Part shown: one piece after another, positions 34,502 through 43,459 of the stretch | Layout: each line of letters opens with the position of its first letter | Numbering within the stretch: position 1 is the stretch's first letter | Source of the DNA: Palsa-601 sp963801185 | Lineage (GTDB): Bacteria; Actinomycetota; Acidimicrobiia; Acidimicrobiales; Bog-793 | Direction: 5' to 3' | Length of the DNA stretch: 64,000 nt | Assembly (NCBI GenBank): GCA_963801185.1 | Contig: CAWDDW010000003.1 | Location: forward strand, 1,240,001-1,304,000 | Translations under genes and position numbers: made by a program | The notes under the pieces: model-generated | Databases searched by the model: none | The model's input: only the letters and a program-made list of their open reading frames with translations | What the model was told of the DNA's origin: nothing

Positions 34502-35296
34502 ATGGCGAGGCTCGACGGCAAGATCGCTCTCATCACCGGCGGAGCTTCGGGCATCGGGCTGGCCACGGCCCGGCGCCTGAGGAGCGCAGGATCCCAGGTC
34601 GTCCTCGTCGACCTCGACGAGGCAAAGGGGAGGGCCGGAGCAGCGGAGTTGGACGGACGTTTCCTCCTGCTCGACGTGGCTGAGCCGGGCGAGTGGGCGA
34701 GGGCGGTCGCCGCGGTCACCGACGAGCTCGGCGGCATCGACATCGCCTACTTGAACGCGGGCGTGGCAACGGGAGCCACCGATTTCCTGGAGGTGACCGA
34801 CGACCAGTACCGCCGGATCATGCGAGCGAATGTCGACGGCGTCTTCTTCGGGGCGCGAGCAGTTGCACCGGCGATCGAGCGTAGGGGCGGCGGGGCCATA
34901 GTCGCGACCGCCTCGCTCGCAGGCCTCATTGCGTACCCACCGGACCCCGTCTATGCCCTGACGAAACACGCCGTCGTCGGCCTAGTCCGCGCGCTCGCTC
35001 CCGTGCTCCAGACGAAAGGGATAACGATCAACGCCATCTGCCCCGGCATCGTCGACACGCCGCTCATATCCGACGAGGCCCGGGCGCTGCTCGCGTCAGC
35101 GAATTTCCCCATGATTCCCGCCAGCGACATCGCAGAGGCCGTGTACGACAGGGTGATCGGTGAGGACACCGGAAAGGCGTGGGTGGTGCAGGTGGGGTTG
35201 GGGGCGGTGGCTTATCGTTTCTCAGGGGTGCCCGGTCCGAGGGGCGTGAGCAGCGGGCTCACGCCGCCGACCGGATTGGCCGGGCGTCAGGGCTGA
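34502..35296 (+). CDS. Short-chain dehydrogenase/reductase (SDR)
   Basis: A 264-residue classical SDR. Cofactor motif TGGASGIGLATARRL (residues 12-26), DVAEPGEWARAV, NAGVATG, catalytic Ser in ATASLAGL, and Tyr-x3-Lys in DPVYALTKHAVVGLVRAL; PGIVDTPL follows. The Asp after the second strand (LVDLDEAKG) suggests NAD(H) preference. The substrate is unknown. It is a single gene whose end overlaps that of the NlpC/P60 gene by ten bases. Confidence 0.93.
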   Translation: MARLDGKIALITGGASGIGLATARRLRSAGSQVVLVDLDEAKGRAGAAELDGRFLLLDVAEPGEWARAVAAVTDELGGIDIAYLNAGVATGATDFLEVTDDQYRRIMRANVDGVFFGARAVAPAIERRGGGAIVATASLAGLIAYPPDPVYALTKHAVVGLVRALAPVLQTKGITINAICPGIVDTPLISDEARALLASANFPMIPASDIAEAVYDRVIGEDTGKAWVVQVGLGAVAYRFSGVPGPRGVSSGLTPPTGLAGRQG

Positions 35297-36468
35297 CCGG
35301 CGCCGTAAGCCCCCGGCGGGATCGGCGTGAACATCACGTTGGTGCCCGTCTCCTCTGCCTGGATCACCGTGTCGCCCCCGTACGGCCCCGAGCCGACGTA
35401 CATGACGACGTGGTACAGATAGCCGGAGTCCCCGTAGAAGATGAGGTCGCCAGGCTGAAGGTTCGACATCGAGACGTGCGCGATCTCGTAGTACTGGTCC
35501 GTGGCCCCGTGGGCGAGGCTCACGCCCGCCTGCTCCCAGGACCACATCGTGAGGCCTGAGCAGTCGAACCCGACGCCCGGCGTCGCACCGCCCCACACGT
35601 AGGGCACTCCGAGCTGGGACTCAGCGGCTCGAACTGCGACTGCGCCCGAGCCTCCGCCCGACACCGGCGGCAGGTTCTGGGGAGGAGCCGAGTTCTGCTG
35701 GTTGATTCGCTGTTGGTTGGCGAGCGCTGCCGCCTCTGCTGCCGCCTCCGCCTGCAGCTGACGCTGCTGCTCCGCCGCCGCCACTGCTTGGGCGAGGTTG
35801 CCCTTCACGGTCGCGAGCTCGCTCTCGAGCTGCGCAGTGATCTTTTGAGCGAGGCTCCGCTCGTCGGCGATCTTCTGCTGGGCCGCCTTGGCGCCACGCT
35901 CGTCGGCGAGGAGGGCTCCTCGGCGGTCGGACAGCGAGTGCCGTGCATTCGTAACCGTGGCCTCGGCCTGGCCGAGGTTCCCACTCGCGGCCTGCAGGTA
36001 TGCCTGCTGCATTGGCAGCTGCTTCGATGCGCCGTTCAGCAACATCGTCAGGCCGGAGCTGATGTCGCCGTCGACGTACGCGTCGATTGCCATGGTCCGC
36101 AGGCGTACGTTGTCCTGCGCCAGCGTCTTCTCGGCCCGGCCGATCGACCTGGTCGCCGTCAGCACCTGGGCTTGCAGCTGGGTGACCCGGAGATGGGCCT
36201 GGTTGTAGCCCTCGTCGAGCACGTCGAGCTTTGCGTAGTCGGTCTGGATCTGTTGAGCGAGCACCGCCGCCTGCTGTTGCAGGGTCGCGACTGAGGACGC
36301 GCCGGCGCTCATCGTCGAAAGTGCAGCAGGCACGGTGATTCCCACGATCATTGAGGCGCTGAGGAGGGCGACGAGCCAGACGCGTCGTGCGCGCCTCTCG
36401 ATCGAGCCCCGGTCCCGAGCGGGCCTTTGGGTCCGTGCGGCCGCGAGGCTTCCCTCAGCAGGTCTCAC
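35287..36468 (-). CDS. NlpC/P60 family peptidoglycan endopeptidase with coiled coil
   Basis: A 393-residue exported cell-wall hydrolase. A basic N-terminus and hydrophobic segment (residues 29-50, WLVALLSASMIVGITVPAAL) act as signal or anchor. Residues about 60-250 are a long Gln/Ala-rich coiled coil (LQQQAAVLAQQIQTDYAKLD). The C-terminal NlpC/P60 domain has the catalytic Cys in GVGFDCSGLTMWSW, His in LYHVVMYVG and a DLIFYGD strand. This RipA-like architecture cleaves the D-Glu-diamino-acid bond during septum splitting. Upstream DNA has GTNAC repeats resembling MtrA sites. Confidence 0.92.
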   Translation of the reverse strand: MRPAEGSLAAARTQRPARDRGSIERRARRVWLVALLSASMIVGITVPAALSTMSAGASSVATLQQQAAVLAQQIQTDYAKLDVLDEGYNQAHLRVTQLQAQVLTATRSIGRAEKTLAQDNVRLRTMAIDAYVDGDISSGLTMLLNGASKQLPMQQAYLQAASGNLGQAEATVTNARHSLSDRRGALLADERGAKAAQQKIADERSLAQKITAQLESELATVKGNLAQAVAAAEQQRQLQAEAAAEAAALANQQRINQQNSAPPQNLPPVSGGGSGAVAVRAAESQLGVPYVWGGATPGVGFDCSGLTMWSWEQAGVSLAHGATDQYYEIAHVSMSNLQPGDLIFYGDSGYLYHVVMYVGSGPYGGDTVIQAEETGTNVMFTPIPPGAYGAGQP

Positions 36469-36516
36469 AATAACGTCGAACTTAGCCAGGTTGCGAAGGG
36501 GAGCGCAACATTATCG

Positions 36517-36550
36517 GTAACGCCCCCTGGAAGTGTCACATAGCCGTAAC
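36517..36550 (-). promoter_or_regulatory. GTNAC direct repeats upstream of NlpC/P60 gene
   Basis: On the minus strand GTTAC (36550-36546), six bases, GTGAC (36539-36535), then GTTAC (36521-36517). A GTGACA-N18-GATAAT promoter-like pair overlaps them. Spaced GTNAC repeats resemble sites bound by MtrA before cell-wall hydrolase genes in other Actinobacteria (inference). Confidence 0.4.
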
Positions 36551-36693
36551 ACCTTTTGACAAAAGACTTTTCACGGGTTCACAAGCACTGACCGATTGAG
36601 TCGGCTGTCAGTGGCGGTGCCAAAAGGGGCCATTTCAGGTGGTCACCGGCATGTTCTTCCGCGCCGCTTGCGCAGCAGGCGCCGGGGCGCCGC

Positions 36694-36699
36694 TACGTT
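36694..36699 (+). promoter_or_regulatory. Leaderless-type -10 box for fumC
   Basis: TACGTT lies seven bases before ATG 36707 with no ribosome-binding site. Confidence 0.55.
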
Positions 36700-36706
36700 T
36701 GGCCCC

Positions 36707-38135
36707 ATGACGAGCACGGATTTGACTGGCGCCGGATCGGTCGCCGAGCACACAGGCGAGTGGCGAGTCGAGCACGACTCGATGGGAGAGGTGAAAGTCC
36801 CTGCCAGCGCCCGTTGGGGGGCACAGACTCAGCGGGCGGTGGAGAATTTCCCGATCTCCGGCCGCACGGTCGAACCGGCGCTGATCGAGGCGCTTGCTTT
36901 GATCAAGAGTGCTGCTGCCAGGGTGAACGCCGAGCTCGGCACGATCTCGGGCGAGGTGGCGGAGGCTATCGGGGAAGCGGCGGCCGAGGTCGCCGTGGGC
37001 GGCCACGCCGGTCACTTCCCGATCGACACCTTCCAGACCGGATCGGGTACCTCCACCAACATGAACATGAACGAGGTCCTGGCCAACCTCGCAAGTGAGC
37101 GCCTCGGGCGTGAGATCAGGCCCAACGACGAACCGAACACCTCGCAGTCGTCAAACGATCTGTTTCCGTCGGCGATCCACCTGGCTGCCGCTCGAGAGAT
37201 CGTTGTGGACCTCTTACCAGGGCTGACACAGCTCGCAGGGGCTCTCCGCGGCAAGCAGTCCGAGTTCGCCGAGGTCGTGAAATCAGGCCGCACACACCTG
37301 ATGGATGCGACTCCGGTCACGCTCGGCCAGGAATTCGGTGGCTACGCCGCCGCCGTCGAGCACGGCATGGAGCGGCTCGAGGGCTCACTAGGGCGCGTGG
37401 CGGAGCTGCCGCTCGGCGGGACGGCGGTCGGGACGGGCCTGAACGCGCCGCCCGAGTTCGCGCCGAGGGTGATCGCGATGCTCGCTGCGGAGACCGGGCT
37501 GCCGCTCACCGAAGCGAGGGACCACTTCGAGGCGCAGGGCGCCCGCGACGCTCTCGTCGAAGCGTCCGGGGTGGTGCGGACCATTGCCGTCTCGCTGTAC
37601 AAGATCTCGAACGACTTGCGCTGGATGTCCTCGGGCCCCCGTTGCGGGCTTTCGGAGATCCACCTTCCGGACTTGCAGCCTGGCTCGTCGATCATGCCCG
37701 GCAAGGTCAACCCGGTGGTCCCAGAGGCCGTCTGCCAGGTGGTGGCCCAGGTTGTCGGCAACGACGCGGCTGTAGCGTTCGGTGGTGCGGCGGGCAATTT
37801 CGAGCTGAACGTGATGCTGCCGGTCATCGGGCGGAACCTTCTTCGAGTCCATCCGGCTGCTCGCCGCGGCGGCGCGGACTCTGGCGAGCAAGTGCATCGC
37901 CGGCATCGAGGCCGACGAGGATCGCTGCCGCATGTACGCGCTCTCCTCACCTGCGATCGTGACCGCGCTCAACCCGTACATCGGGTACGACGAGGCAGCC
38001 AAGGTCGTCAAGCAAGCGCTCGCGGAGCACAAGGATCTGCGCACGGTCGTGCTCGAGCGCGGACTCTTGCCCGAAGAGGAAGTCGACAAGGCTCTCGACG
38101 TGCTCGCGATGACCCGGGGCGGGATAGTCGGCTGA
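36707..38135 (+). CDS. fumC: Fumarate hydratase class II (frame interrupted)
   Basis: Class II fumarase of the TCA cycle, hydrating fumarate to L-malate as a homotetramer. It starts near FRVEHDSMGEVKVPASARWGAQTQRAVENFP-like sequence, has GSGTSTNMNMNEV, KSGRTHLMDATPV and the catalytic-loop signature GSSIMPGKVNPV around residue 326. The frame breaks near 37839-37843: after NVMLPVIGRNL the conserved continuation FESIRLLAAAARTLASKC lies in another frame and ends LAMTRGGIVG at 38135. Dropping one T from CCTTCTTC restores 475 residues, the family length. An indel in base calling is the simplest explanation for a central enzyme. Confidence 0.88.
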
Positions 38136-38145
38136 GGCCGGGACC

Positions 38146-38944
38146 GTGCACCCGATCGAGCGCCTTCGTTGGATCGCCAGAGCTGACGGCGAGTCCGCAG
38201 CCACGATCGCGAGCGAGGCTGCCTGGACCCTGGGCGAGCTCGGCGCCGAGGAGCCGGCTGCAGTGCTCACCGCCAGCAGGCGGCTCGTCGAGCGACATCG
38301 GTCGTCCGGGCCGCTGTGGTGGGTCTGTGCTCACATGGTCGCGAGCGATGACCCGCTCGAGACTGCCCACCGGATCTCAGCGGAGCTTCACTCCGACGCG
38401 GTGCCCGATCGAGTGGCTGACGCGCTCCGAATCGAGTTCACCAGCTCCGACGTGCTGTGCTCGACCAGCCCGTCGGAGACATTCCAGCAGGCGCTCTCGC
38501 GTCGGGGCACCTACATCGTGCGATTGATCGGGGGTTACCGCTCCCTCCGCAGGGACATGCGCAGCCTCGGATCAGTTGTGGCTGAGGCGACCGGTTACGA
38601 GGTCGAGGAAGCAAGCGAGGCGCTCGAAGGCGCGAACGTCCTGCTGGTCGAGCCCTGTTTCGCGGGGGGTGCCGGGCTCTTCGTCGAACCCGAGGTCGCC
38701 TCGGTCGTCGAACTGGCGTCGCGCCTCGAGGTCCCTGTGTGGGCACTGCTCGGTGCCGGCCGCGTCCTGAGCAGCCAGCTCGCGGAGACGGCGGCCGATC
38801 TGGCAGGCGACGAGCTTCGAGCTGGTCGCTCCGATGGTGGTGTCGAGGGCCGTGGACTGCAACGGCATTGGCGACCTTCGTGCTGCGCTCGGTCGCGCCA
38901 GTTGCCCTCCCGGTACGGAGCTGGTTCATCGCATCGGTCGCTAG
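38146..38944 (+). CDS. IF-2B-like (translation initiation factor 2B domain) protein, frame interrupted
   Basis: About 265 residues from GTG 38146. The N-terminal half is helical; GTYIVRLIGGYRS, TGYEVEEASEALEGANVLLVEPCFAGGAGLFVEPEVASVVELASRLEVPVWALLGAGRVL resembles the Rossmann-like half of eIF-2B/methylthioribose-phosphate isomerase proteins, but weakly. At 38816-38817 (GAGCTTCGAG) the frame breaks; removing one T gives DELELVAPMVVSRAVDCNGIGDL and a stop at 38944. Without this correction the frame fuses artificially to the dienelactone hydrolase. Function unknown. Confidence 0.55.
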
Positions 38945-38965
38945 AACCAGGCAGGGACGTAGCTG

Positions 38966-38971
38966 TAGCGT
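38966..38971 (+). promoter_or_regulatory. Leaderless-type -10 box for dienelactone hydrolase
   Basis: TAGCGT, eight bases before ATG 38980. Confidence 0.45.
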
Positions 38972-38979
38972 TCACGCCC

Positions 38980-39663
38980 ATGGGCGAGATGATCGAGTTT
39001 CCTAGCAACGGCACGACCGGTGAGGGCTACCTCGCCGTTCCAGAGAGCGGCTCCGGCCCCGGGGTCGTCGTGATCCAGGAGTGGTGGGGGCTGGTCGATC
39101 ACATAAAGGACGTCTGCGACCGGTTCGCCGCCGAGGGTTTCGTCGCGCTTGCGCCCGACCTCTACCACGGGGTGAAGGTCTCCGAGCCGGACGAGGCTGG
39201 CAAGGAGATGATGGCGTTGCAGCTCGACAAGGCTGCAAAGGACATGTCTGGGGCCGTCGACGCGGTGCAGGAGCGCGGTGACAGCGACGGGGTTGGGGTC
39301 GTCGGCTACTGCATGGGCGGCGGGCTTGCTCTCGTGCTTGCCGCCCTGCGCAACGACACGGTCAAGGCCGTCGTGCCCTACTACGGAGCGATCCCCTGGC
39401 AAGGGGTCCAGCCGGACTACACAGCGATCATGGGCGCCGTCCAAGGCCACTACGCCGAGAACGACGGCTGGGCGAGTCCGCAGGTCGCCCATGAGCTCGA
39501 GGCTCAATTGAGGGCCGGCGGCAACGAGGACGTTGCCATCTACATCTACCCGGGAACCGACCATGCCTTCTTCAACGACACGCGGCCCGAGGTGTACGAC
39601 GCCGAGGCCTCTGCATTGGCCTGGCAGCGGACGGTCGACTTCTTCCGCAGTCGGCTTCGCTGA
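38980..39663 (+). CDS. Dienelactone hydrolase family protein
   Basis: A 227-residue alpha/beta hydrolase of the dienelactone hydrolase family. It has VVVIQEWWGLVDHIKDVCDRFAAEGF (Glu of the active site), the nucleophile elbow GYCMGGG with Cys rather than Ser, and YPGTDHAFFND with catalytic His; the acid is in GHYAENDGW. Known members open lactone rings in chlorocatechol degradation, and many have broader roles. The start at ATG 38980 comes from the -10 box and from the conserved MIEFPSNG opening. Confidence 0.93.
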   Translation: MGEMIEFPSNGTTGEGYLAVPESGSGPGVVVIQEWWGLVDHIKDVCDRFAAEGFVALAPDLYHGVKVSEPDEAGKEMMALQLDKAAKDMSGAVDAVQERGDSDGVGVVGYCMGGGLALVLAALRNDTVKAVVPYYGAIPWQGVQPDYTAIMGAVQGHYAENDGWASPQVAHELEAQLRAGGNEDVAIYIYPGTDHAFFNDTRPEVYDAEASALAWQRTVDFFRSRLR

Positions 39664-39709
39664 GATGGCGGTCTGGCCAGTCCGGACCGCCGAGTGACAA
39701 GATTCCACC

Positions 39710-40649
39710 ATGTCCGCTCGCACTCGCACGATGTCCCGCCGCAGCTGTCTCTCGGTTCCCGGATCGAGCGAACGGTTCCTCGAAGAAGGCACCGAGTGTG
39801 CCGGCCGACATGACGTTCCTCGACCTCGAGGATTCTGTCGCCCCGTTGGAGAAGGTGGATGCCCGGGCAAAGGTCGCAAAGGCGATCCGCGAACTGCCCT
39901 GGGACGACCGCGTGCTGTGCGTGCGTGTGAACGCCTGGGACACCAAATGGACCTATGGCGACGTTATCGAGGTGGTCTCCAACTCCGGAGAGCGACTCGA
40001 CGAGATCATGCTCCCGAAGGTCCAATCTGCCGCCGAAGTCGTCGCGCTCGACCTTCTCCTCAGCCAGGTCGAGCTGAACTGCGGGCTGCCTAAAGGTCAC
40101 ATCGGCATCGAGGCGCAGATCGAGACGACCCGAGGCCTCATCAACGTCGAGGAGATCTGTGCGGCATCACCTCGACTCGAGACGATCATCTTCGGCCCGG
40201 CCGACTTCGCCGCCTCGATGGAGATGCCGGTGCTCACTGGAGGCGTCCAGATCCCCGAGTACCCGGGCGACCACTTCCACTACGTCTTTTCCAAGATCTT
40301 GATGGCGGGCCGGGCGAACGGGTTGCAGGTGATCGACGGGCCGTTTCTCAAGGTGCGGGAGCCCGACGCGTTCCGAGACTTCTGCCAGCGCACGCGGGTG
40401 CTCGGCTATGACGGTAAGTGGGCGCTGCACCCGGACCAGGTGACGATCTTGAACGAGCTGTTCTCGCCCACCCAAGAGCAGTTCGACCATGCCTGGGCAA
40501 TCCTCGACGCCTACAAGGAGGCGACCGAGACCGACCGCAAGGGCGCCGTCATGTTCGGGGACGAGATGATCGACGAGGCGAGCCGAAAGATGGCGACCAA
40601 GTTCGTCACCCGGGGCGAGCGCGCCGGCCTGAAACGCTCGGAGTCCTGA
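39710..40649 (+). CDS. mcl: L-malyl-CoA/beta-methylmalyl-CoA lyase (HpcH/HpaI, CitE-like), frame interrupted
   Basis: CitE-type lyase of about 312 residues. From ATG 39710 it reads RRSCLSVPGSSERFLE, then the frame breaks at GAAGAAGG (39782-39789). Removing one A yields LEKAPSVPADMTFLDLEDSVAPLEK, an exact family fit. Downstream are IMLPKVQSAAEV, GIEAQIETTRGL (metal-binding Glu), IIFGPADFAASM, ILMAGRANGLQVIDGPF, GYDGKWALHPDQV and GDEMIDEASRKMA, matching actinobacterial malyl-CoA lyases. In the ethylmalonyl-CoA pathway it cleaves beta-methylmalyl-CoA to glyoxylate and propionyl-CoA, and condenses acetyl-CoA with glyoxylate. Mcd and a MaoC hydratase lie within 7 kb. Confidence 0.87.
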
Positions 40650-40713
40650 GAACCCGAGCCTCAGTCGAGGCCGGCCGGGCTCGACGCGGACGGACCCGCC
40701 CCCCGGCCAAGCT

Positions 40714-40751
40714 GTGTAGCCAGGCGCGCGCATACGCGACGTGTGCTACAC
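40714..40751. terminator. Long hairpin between convergent lyase and MFS genes
   Basis: GTGTAGC (40714-40720) pairs with GCTACAC (40745-40751); an inner CGCG/CGCG pair extends the stem. It sits in the 153-base gap between stop codons. No U-tract, so a terminator role is tentative. Confidence 0.35.
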
Positions 40752-40802
40752 GATTTGAGTCGGGCGGTGGATTTGGCCGCTTGCGAGGCCCAAGCTCACG
40801 GC

Positions 40803-42401
40803 TCAAGCCGGGGCGAGGTCCGCTTCCGGGGAGTCGGCAGCGCCTGCCGCCGAGCCAGCAGTCCCAACCTCAGCCTCAGCCTCAGCCAGCTCCCCGGTGT
40901 GAGCCACCGTGAAGTCTCTCTGGCGGATGAGCGGCAGGCACAACGCACCGGCCACGAAGGCCACCGCCGTGCCGATCCAAAGGATGTCGTTCAGCCCGTG
41001 CACGAAACCGCCCAGCGCCGCCTGCTCGATGATGTGTCGCACCGGTCCCTTCGCCTGAGTGGCGGCCGTCCCGATGTTGCCGTCAGTCACGCTGACGGCG
41101 ATCTTGGAGGCAGCGCTCCGCAGCGGGGTCCCGGACAGGCTGGAGACGATGCTCGACCGCACGGTGCTCGAGAAGATCGATCCGAGCGCCGCGATGCCCG
41201 TCGCGGTGCCGACCTGGCGGAAGGTCGAGTTGATGCCCGAGGCCATGCCGGCTCGGGCCGGCTCGACGACGCCGACGGCGGTAGAAGCGAGCGGCACGTT
41301 GATGAGACCGATCCCGATGCCGGCGACGATGAACCCAGGCACGAGGTGAGTCCAAGAAGAGGACGTTGTGAGTCCCGTCATCAGCAGCATGCCGGTTCCC
41401 GTAAGCGCGAAACCAGGAACGATTAGCCACTTGATCGGCATGTGAGCAGTCAAGCGACCGGCGACCGCAGCCGTGACGAAAGTCGCACCGGTCAACACCA
41501 AGAACCTCACCCCGGTCGAGACTGCCGATAGCCGCAACCCGTCCTCCATGTACAAGACGAGGTAGGTAAAGAGGGCGAAGATCGAACCGTTGACCCCGAA
41601 TGCAGCCACGAGGCCACCTGTGAACGTGGGCTTGCGCAACAACGAGAAGTCGAGCATGGGCTCGCGCTGGAAGTGCTCGATCACGATGAACGCGATCAGC
41701 AGCACCCCAGCCGCGATCAACGATGCCACGACGGTGGTGTCGCCCCAGCCTTTCGTGGTGCTCTGGATCAAGCCGAAGACGAGCGCGGACAGCGCGGCGG
41801 AGAACGTCAAGAAACCCAGCAGGTCAGGCCGCTTCGCGTGCGGGTTACGGGACTCGTCAACCTTGAGGAGGGTGACGGCCAGAGCAGCGACGCCGATGGG
41901 CACGTTCACGAAGAAGATCCACCGCCACGAGATCCCGCTCGTGATCACTCCACCGAGCACTGGGCCGACGGCAACTGCGATCCCCGTGATCGCTCCGTAT
42001 ACCCCGAATGCGATGCCGCGCTCACGTCCCTGGAAGGTGCTCGCTACGATCGCCAGCGACGTTGCGAACATGATCGCCCCGCCGATCCCCTGGAAGCCCC
42101 TCGAGAGAATGATGAAGAGGGAACCAGTCGAGACACCGCACAGGAGCGACCCGAAGGTGAACACGACGATGCCGATCGCGAACATGAATCGTCTGCCGAG
42201 CAAGTCGGCGAGGGATCCGGACGTGAGGAGGAGTGCAGCAAGAGTCAGCGCGTACGCATCGATGACCCACTGCAAGTCTGAGAGGCTGGCATGGAAGTCG
42301 TGCTGGATGTTCGGTAACGCGACGTTCACGATCGTGAGGTCCAGCAACAGCATGAAGATGCCGACGCACACTGCGCCGAGTGTCCACCACTTCCGATCCA
42401 C
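40803..42401 (-). CDS. MFS transporter, DHA2 (EmrB/QacA) family
   Basis: A 532-residue, 14-helix exporter. Helix 1 has MLLLDLTIVNVALPNIQ, motif A SGSLADLLGRRFMF, and motif C AVGPVLGGVITSGISWRWIFFVNVPIG. It differs from the pump at 29001 and is not its duplicate. GTG 42401 follows GAGGAGG. The C-terminal tail (GELAEAEAEVGTAGSAAG) is acidic and encoded by CCTCAG triplet-type repeats on the + strand. Substrate unknown; no regulator adjoins it. Confidence 0.92.
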   Translation of the reverse strand: MDRKWWTLGAVCVGIFMLLLDLTIVNVALPNIQHDFHASLSDLQWVIDAYALTLAALLLTSGSLADLLGRRFMFAIGIVVFTFGSLLCGVSTGSLFIILSRGFQGIGGAIMFATSLAIVASTFQGRERGIAFGVYGAITGIAVAVGPVLGGVITSGISWRWIFFVNVPIGVAALAVTLLKVDESRNPHAKRPDLLGFLTFSAALSALVFGLIQSTTKGWGDTTVVASLIAAGVLLIAFIVIEHFQREPMLDFSLLRKPTFTGGLVAAFGVNGSIFALFTYLVLYMEDGLRLSAVSTGVRFLVLTGATFVTAAVAGRLTAHMPIKWLIVPGFALTGTGMLLMTGLTTSSSWTHLVPGFIVAGIGIGLINVPLASTAVGVVEPARAGMASGINSTFRQVGTATGIAALGSIFSSTVRSSIVSSLSGTPLRSAASKIAVSVTDGNIGTAATQAKGPVRHIIEQAALGGFVHGLNDILWIGTAVAFVAGALCLPLIRQRDFTVAHTGELAEAEAEVGTAGSAAGAADSPEADLAPA

Positions 42402-42437
42402 GGGTCCTCCTCGAGACTCGTCACCGGGGATCGAGGC

Positions 42438-42611
42438 TCAGCTGATCCGGCTGCTCGCGAAGCTAACCGGCATCGCGGTCCGGAGCGAGGGCGACGGTCG
42501 GCAGCGTGAGGTAGATGACGTCGGTGTCGAAGACGTCTCGGGTAGCTGGCGGAACCCGACTACGAGAGTGGCGGCGAGGAGGCAAACGACGACTATCAGG
42601 AATGCTCCCAT
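42438..42611 (-). CDS. Possible small membrane protein
   Basis: A 57-codon frame (ATG 42611 to TGA 42438) lying between the DJ-1 gene and the MFS pump on the same strand. It starts MGAFLIVVVCLLAATLVVG, a convincing single membrane helix, then FRQLPE and a Ser/Thr/Pro/Arg-rich tail. The ribosome-binding site is weak (AAAGAG) and third-position GC falls in the second half, so it could be chance. If absent, the 271-base gap is otherwise empty. Confidence 0.3.
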   Translation of the reverse strand: MGAFLIVVVCLLAATLVVGFRQLPETSSTPTSSTSRCRPSPSLRTAMPVSFASSRIS

Positions 42612-42672
42612 TCAGCGGCTCTTTCCCGGCTAGAGAGAGATACCGCCGCACGGTCCGCGAGCACCCGAGGCG

Positions 42673-43437
42673 CTATCCGCCTTCCAACATCCGGGTGAAG
42701 GTCTTGGCGAACAGGTACGCGTCCCCCGGCCATCGCGCCGACAGGTAGTTGCCGTCCCGGGCTGCGAAGGCCGGTGAGTCGTCGTTCGGCGTACCGCGCC
42801 GGTACAAGGTGTGCGGTCCGCGCAGGAACCGCGATTGGTCCTGCAATGCGGCTCGCACCTCGTCCTCGACGTACTCGGGATAGGTCCGGTAATAGCTCCC
42901 GAGCTTCCAGCCGGTGATGACCCAGGCGGACCGCTCCATGTACTTCGGGAGGCACGTGGTGAAGCGGGAGAACAAGACGCTGCGGGTTGTTCCGTCCGTC
43001 CGCTCCTCGTTCGTCCGGGCCAGAACGAGCACTCCGTGGCAGATGGCTCCGACGGGACGGCCCGAGTTCCAGAAGGCTGCCACCTTCGCCCGCAGGTCGG
43101 TGCTCCCCAGGTACTGGCGCATGCCTGGGGCGTGGCCGCCGGGCAGAACCAGGCCATCGTAAGCGGCTGCGTCGACCTCGTGCCACGCGATCGGGTGGCG
43201 GAACTCGGGCCGCAGCGCCATCTGCTGGTACAGGTGTCTCGGTTCGGGAGCCGCTCCGAGCGCCCCGAAAACGACGCCGGTCAAGAGCCGCGGGTCGCAA
43301 CTCGGCGCTGGTCCGAGCGCACCTCGCTCGGTAGCGAACACGACCTCGTGGCCCGCTGAGCTGAGGTACCACCACGGGACCGAGACTTCGGTCGTGTCGA
43401 AGTCTCGGTCCGGGAGCGGGATCAGGACCCGGGACAT
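42673..43437 (-). CDS. DJ-1/PfpI family protein (type 1 glutamine amidotransferase-like)
   Basis: A 254-residue DJ-1/PfpI-superfamily protein. SRVLIPLPDRDFDTTEVSVPW is the first strand, DGLVLPGGHAPGMRQYL gives the GGH loop, and VGAICHGVLVLAR is the nucleophile elbow with Cys. Family members act as glyoxalase III/chaperones, proteases or hydratases; the insert after the elbow (RFTTCLPKYMERSAWVITGWKLGSYYRTYPEYVEDE) is longer than in canonical DJ-1. The start ATG 43437 has GGGGAG upstream; ATG 43482 would overlap the neighbouring mcd stop. Confidence 0.87.
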   Translation of the reverse strand: MSRVLIPLPDRDFDTTEVSVPWWYLSSAGHEVVFATERGALGPAPSCDPRLLTGVVFGALGAAPEPRHLYQQMALRPEFRHPIAWHEVDAAAYDGLVLPGGHAPGMRQYLGSTDLRAKVAAFWNSGRPVGAICHGVLVLARTNEERTDGTTRSVLFSRFTTCLPKYMERSAWVITGWKLGSYYRTYPEYVEDEVRAALQDQSRFLRGPHTLYRRGTPNDDSPAFAARDGNYLSARWPGDAYLFAKTFTRMLEGG

Positions 43438-43459
43438 GCCGGCTCGCTCCCCGTAGCTC

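Noticed and set aside
36596..38527. A 643-residue fumarase-like frame
   Set aside because: After ~37840 this frame becomes Arg-rich nonsense, while conserved fumarase sequence continues in another frame to 38135.
38146..39663. A single 505-residue protein joining an IF-2B-like domain to dienelactone hydrolase
   Set aside because: The join exists only because of the frameshift at 38816. The corrected first protein ends at 38944, and the second gene has its own -10 box and start at 38980.
41590..42633. A 347-residue frame opposite the MFS pump
   Set aside because: Antisense to 14 membrane helices; Thr/Pro/Arg-rich without motifs; no start signal.
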